NCBI GenBank assembly: GCA_034416335.1
Contig: DAOULV010000027.1
Coordinates: forward strand, 1-16,516
Length of the DNA: 16,516 nucleotides
Direction: 5' to 3'
DNA from: MGML01 sp034416335
GTDB lineage: Bacteria > Chloroflexota > Dehalococcoidia > Dehalococcoidales > UBA2162
Shown here: in pieces, positions 13,687-16,516 of the stretch
Numbering within the stretch: the first letter of the stretch is position 1
Layout: every line of letters begins with the position of its first letter
Notes under the pieces: generated by a model
Told to the model about the DNA's origin: nothing
Database searches by the model: none
The model's input: the letters and a program-made list of their open reading frames with translations, nothing else
Made by a program: the position numbers and the translations under genes

Positions 13687-14757
13687 ATGGAAACTGAACT
13701 GAAACGGATCTGTGAAGATTTTGCAGAAAACAGGGATTTCTCGGGCACCTGTTTGGTTAAGCAAGGAGAAGAAACTCTGTTTTCATATGCTTACGGGATG
13801 GCGCATAAAGGTTTCCGGATACCGAATAACATCGATACTAAATTCAATACCGGGTCTATATCAAAAGTTTTCACGGCGGTTGCCGTACTGAAACTGATAG
13901 AGCAGGATACGTTCTCATTTGGCGATAAGATTACGGAATTAATAGATTTAAGTGGTACCGAGATTCCAGACGATGTTACTGTTGAACATCTGCTTACTCA
14001 CACTTCTGGAATAGCCGATGACGTGGAGGACGACGACAGTGAAGGGTACGATGCTTTTTTCGTCGAAATACCGAATTACTCCATACGGAATACCGCTGAT
14101 TTTCTTCCTTACTTTGCTTACAAGAAACCTTTGTTCAAGGCGGGAACTCAGGCAAGGTATAACAACTGCGCTTTCGTGCTGCTGGGTCTGGCCGTCGAGA
14201 AGTATTCTGGAACGGACTATCGTGCCTTTGTCATCGATAATATAATAGAACCTCTCGAGTTGAAGAACACGGCTTTTTGCTCTCTGGACGAGGTGAATGA
14301 GAATACGGCGGAAGGCTATATCAGGGTCCATGACGAAGAAGGTAATTTCGTCCGGTGGAAGAAAAACATTTACTCATATCCTCCGGTAGGTACTCCCGAC
14401 GGAGGGATTTACTCGTCCGTCGGTGACCTGGATCTGTTTTTACGTTCGTTTAAAACTGAGAAAGTTTTAAACAGAGAGTATTCTGAAATGATGATGCAAC
14501 CTCACTCCAAACATATCTGGGAGGACCTCTGGGGAAAAAGGCTGCCTGTTAGAATACGGCCCGGGTACGGTCTTGACTTTGTTGAAAAGGATAACAGGAT
14601 GCGGTCTATCAGCAAAGACGGATTGTACCCTGGCGCCCGTGCCAGGATGTGTTACTTCCCGGAATCCGATATATCTCTTGTAATCCTGTCCAATCAGGAC
14701 TGCAACATCTGGGAAATGCGCAGGCAGATGGAAATAGCCCTGTTCGGTTCGGACTAG
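13687..14757 (+). CDS. Serine hydrolase of the beta-lactamase/class C (COG1680) family
   Basis: 356 residues. The active-site motif S-x-x-K is Ser57-I-S-Lys60 in FNTGSISKVFTAVAVLKL. The second motif, Tyr158-x-Asn160, is in ARYNNCAFVLLGL. LLTHTSGI at 102-109 is the typical family signature between them. The third motif (HxG/KTG) is not obvious; GLYPGARARM near residue 315 occupies its place. No signal peptide is visible, so it is probably cytosolic, unlike true class C beta-lactamases or penicillin-binding proteins; an esterase or peptidase role is more likely. AGGTG lies about 10 bases before the ATG. It is the first of three plus-strand genes with short gaps. Confidence 0.85.
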   Translation: METELKRICEDFAENRDFSGTCLVKQGEETLFSYAYGMAHKGFRIPNNIDTKFNTGSISKVFTAVAVLKLIEQDTFSFGDKITELIDLSGTEIPDDVTVEHLLTHTSGIADDVEDDDSEGYDAFFVEIPNYSIRNTADFLPYFAYKKPLFKAGTQARYNNCAFVLLGLAVEKYSGTDYRAFVIDNIIEPLELKNTAFCSLDEVNENTAEGYIRVHDEEGNFVRWKKNIYSYPPVGTPDGGIYSSVGDLDLFLRSFKTEKVLNREYSEMMMQPHSKHIWEDLWGKRLPVRIRPGYGLDFVEKDNRMRSISKDGLYPGARARMCYFPESDISLVILSNQDCNIWEMRRQMEIALFGSD

Positions 14758-14822
14758 TCCGGCTTTCCGTCGTTGTTTTTTATTTCTATTTGACATATAA
14801 TCGCATCTGCCGGGAGTCTAGT

Positions 14823-15152
14823 ATGGCTGGGAAAAAGGAACACTACAATATATACGTTATAGAACTGTCACCCGCAGTTGTGAAGAATAAGAGATTCGCC
14901 AAAGAAAACCGAGGCTTCAATCCCTTCCTGCCGTGTTATTATGTGGGAATGACCGGTCTTACGCCCGAAGAGAGATTCGAGAACCACAAAAAAGGGTATA
15001 AGTCCAATTACTTTGCCCATAAATACGGGGTACAGCTGGTGCCGAAAATATACAACAGGTATAACCCTATGTCGTATAAGAAAGCCGCAGAAAGAGAAGT
15101 CCTGCTGGCAAACGCATTGAGACATCGCGGACACGGTGTCTGGCAGAACTGA
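14823..15152 (+). CDS. Small GIY-YIG-like protein (putative nuclease)
   Basis: 109 residues from ATG 14823, which has GGGAG 8 bases upstream; an open frame reaching further left overlaps the serine hydrolase and is not used. YNIYVIEL (8-15) and CYYVGMTG (39-46) match the two strands that name the GIY-YIG fold, with N-I-Y and Y-V-G in place of GIY and YIG. PEERFENHKKG (48-58) could supply the arginine and the AEREVLLANAL helix (88-98) the metal-binding glutamate. The fold seems complete and single-domain. Stand-alone GIY-YIG proteins of this size are often of unknown role, and DNA cleavage is only an analogy. The gene lies 65 bases after the serine hydrolase and 45 before the UroD-like gene. 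Confidence 0.65.
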   Translation: MAGKKEHYNIYVIELSPAVVKNKRFAKENRGFNPFLPCYYVGMTGLTPEERFENHKKGYKSNYFAHKYGVQLVPKIYNRYNPMSYKKAAEREVLLANALRHRGHGVWQN

Positions 15153-15197
15153 ACCGGTTGGTGATAGACTATTTCATAAAAGTGTGGGAGGTATATC

Positions 15198-16451
15198 TTG
15201 GCGGTTAAGACGAAAGAGCAGCTTTTCAGAGAACGCGAAAAACGACTCAATGATACGATTCAGCTTAAGGTGCCCGACAGGGTGCCGATTGAGATGTCAT
15301 TCGGGTATTTTCCGGCTAAATATACCGGGGTGACCTGTAAACCGGCGTATTATGATTTCGACACCTGGCTGGAAGCTACCAAGAAGACCATACTGGACTT
15401 CGAACCGGATGCCCTGTGCCACGTGCAGGGAATATCACCCGGACTTGCTATGGAATACCTGGACCCGAAAGCTCAGAAATGGCCGGGATATAACCTTCCC
15501 GATGAGTCCGGACATCAGGCTATCGAAGGCGAATGGATGAAAGCTGACGAATATGACTATTATTTCAGGGATCGGACAGGGTATTTGTTGCGGGTATACC
15601 TGCCGCGAATCAGTGGAGTAATGGAAGCTTTCAAGGACCTGCCAGATATTGCTCAGATGGGATACGGGAATATGGGTGTGATGATGCTGGCACAGGCGCT
15701 GGCTAGACCGGAGATGAAGGAAGCAATAGAGCGACTGCAAAAAGCCGGTGAAGAGCTTAATAAATTCTATCCCAGAATGGCTGAGTTTAATAAAGAGATC
15801 GAGGACCTGGGATTCCCGATGACTTCGATGGGCGGCGGAGGAGCGCCTTTCGATGCCATTTCCGATTTTATGAGGGGAATGCAGGGAGCGATGCTGGATA
15901 TGTTCAGGCAGCCGGACAACCTGATGAGAGCACACGATGAAATTTTAGAGAGAACTCTGGAGAGAATAGCGACGATGCCGCAGCGCACTGATAATCCGAG
16001 GGTGTTTATGGCGCTTCACCGCGGCTCGGACGGATTTATGTCGCTCAAGCAGTTCGAGAAATTCTACTGGCCCGGGCTGAAAACCGTAATCCTGGCGATA
16101 GTAGATAAAGGGATGGTCCCGGGAATATTCTTTGAGGGCGACTGGACGCAGAGGCTCGACTACCTGACGGAATTACCTCCCGGCAAGGTACTCGGTCATT
16201 TCGATACCACCGATATAGTCAAGGCAAAACAAGCACTGAAAAATACGATGTGTATCCGGGGAAATGTTCCGGCAACACTGCTGCGAACGGGGACTACCGA
16301 GGAAGTCAAAGACTACTGCAGGAACCTGATAGACGTGGTGGGCGAAGGTGGAGGTCTGGTTATGTGCCCCAGAGTTGTCCCGGATGAAGGAACCGCCGAG
16401 AATATACATACGATGATTGATTTTACCAAAGAATACGGAGTATACAGTTAA
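15198..16451 (+). CDS. Uroporphyrinogen decarboxylase-family protein, probably a methyltransferase-type member and not HemE
   Basis: 417 residues starting at TTG 15198, chosen because GGGAGG sits 6 bases upstream and no ATG is well placed. The second half has the UroD/MtaA barrel pattern: FMALHRGSDGFMSLKQFEKF (270-289), GIFFEGDWTQRLDYL, GHFDTTDIVKAKQAL, CIRGNVPATLL (352-362) and the closing GGGLVMCPRVVPDEGTAENI. The N-terminal RxxRQAGR substrate motif of the heme enzyme HemE is absent, so heme synthesis is unlikely. Related proteins act with corrinoid proteins in methyl transfer or demethylation, but no corrinoid-binding protein is in the window and I do not see the His-x-Cys zinc motif of MtaA. 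The substrate is unknown. Confidence 0.85.
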   Translation: MAVKTKEQLFREREKRLNDTIQLKVPDRVPIEMSFGYFPAKYTGVTCKPAYYDFDTWLEATKKTILDFEPDALCHVQGISPGLAMEYLDPKAQKWPGYNLPDESGHQAIEGEWMKADEYDYYFRDRTGYLLRVYLPRISGVMEAFKDLPDIAQMGYGNMGVMMLAQALARPEMKEAIERLQKAGEELNKFYPRMAEFNKEIEDLGFPMTSMGGGGAPFDAISDFMRGMQGAMLDMFRQPDNLMRAHDEILERTLERIATMPQRTDNPRVFMALHRGSDGFMSLKQFEKFYWPGLKTVILAIVDKGMVPGIFFEGDWTQRLDYLTELPPGKVLGHFDTTDIVKAKQALKNTMCIRGNVPATLLRTGTTEEVKDYCRNLIDVVGEGGGLVMCPRVVPDEGTAENIHTMIDFTKEYGVYS

Positions 16452-16477
16452 AAGACTCTATTACTGTCTAACAGAAA

Positions 16478-16505
16478 GTGGGTGCCGCATACAAGCCCCA
16501 CCCAC
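16478..16505 (+). terminator. Stem-loop after the UroD-like gene, possible terminator
   Basis: GTGGGTG (16478-16484) pairs with CACCCAC (16499-16505) around a 14-base loop, 26 bases past the stop codon. The sequence after it (GTCTATATAAA) is AT-rich but has no true T-run, and the window ends there. Confidence 0.45.
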
Positions 16506-16516
16506 GTCTATATAAA

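Noticed and set aside
13687..14757. True secreted beta-lactamase (resistance gene)
   Set aside because: No signal peptide and no clear KTG box; the sequence fits the broad COG1680 hydrolase group instead.
15198..16451. HemE, heme-biosynthetic uroporphyrinogen decarboxylase
   Set aside because: The N-terminal RxxRQAGR motif is missing and the sequence is closer to methyltransferase-type members.
1..16516. CRISPR array, tRNA or rRNA genes
   Set aside because: No evenly spaced direct repeats, cloverleaf or rRNA signature words were seen on either strand.

Overview
The window reads as a piece of a bacterial chromosome of moderate GC content, most likely a Chloroflexota bacterium of the Dehalococcoidia type. 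That placement is an inference from family content, not from a marker gene. It rests on a stand-alone RND permease with no adaptor or outer-membrane channel, a UroD-like protein that is not a heme enzyme, a UGSC-family selenoprotein next to an SDR, and short hairpin repeats with a GAG-YY-TGTCGA loop.

Left part (1-2448): an accessory region that is AT-richer at first. The left end of an IS3-family insertion sequence enters from the window edge (1-127). Its first three bases supply the stop codon of a membrane-anchored, winged-helix/zinc-ribbon-like protein (125-1144, minus strand). A doubtful small ORF follows, then about 0.8 kb without a convincing gene. That stretch holds a GC-rich, hairpin-dense block at about 1781-2160, which looks like a structured RNA or the remnant of a mobile element.

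Middle left (2449-5110, minus strand): a two-gene operon, an SDR oxidoreductase followed by a 546-codon protein interrupted by one in-frame TGA. Two observations support reading that TGA as selenocysteine. The frame continues on both sides, giving a U-S-T-C redox motif in the context of the UGSC (seleno)protein family. A stem-loop also starts directly after the TGA. This is the main find of the window.

Middle (5438-8806, minus strand): an AbrB/MazE-type regulator followed by an RND efflux permease, with a cluster of TCATACT palindromic elements upstream that may be the operator. Two hairpin repeats lie between this unit and the next. At 9121-11287 (minus strand) there is a NarL-type response regulator and a soluble two-PAS histidine kinase of the HisKA_3 type, arranged as an operon.

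Right part (11586-16451, plus strand): acetyl-CoA synthetase, divergent from the two-component operon across about 300 bp that holds mirror-image TATAAT boxes and a palindrome. After a clear terminator come a serine hydrolase of the beta-lactamase/COG1680 type, a small GIY-YIG-like protein, and a UroD-family protein that probably acts in corrinoid or methyl-transfer chemistry. Together the genes suggest an anaerobe or facultative heterotroph that uses small organic acids, makes selenoproteins and handles one-carbon or xenobiotic substrates. That physiological picture is inference.
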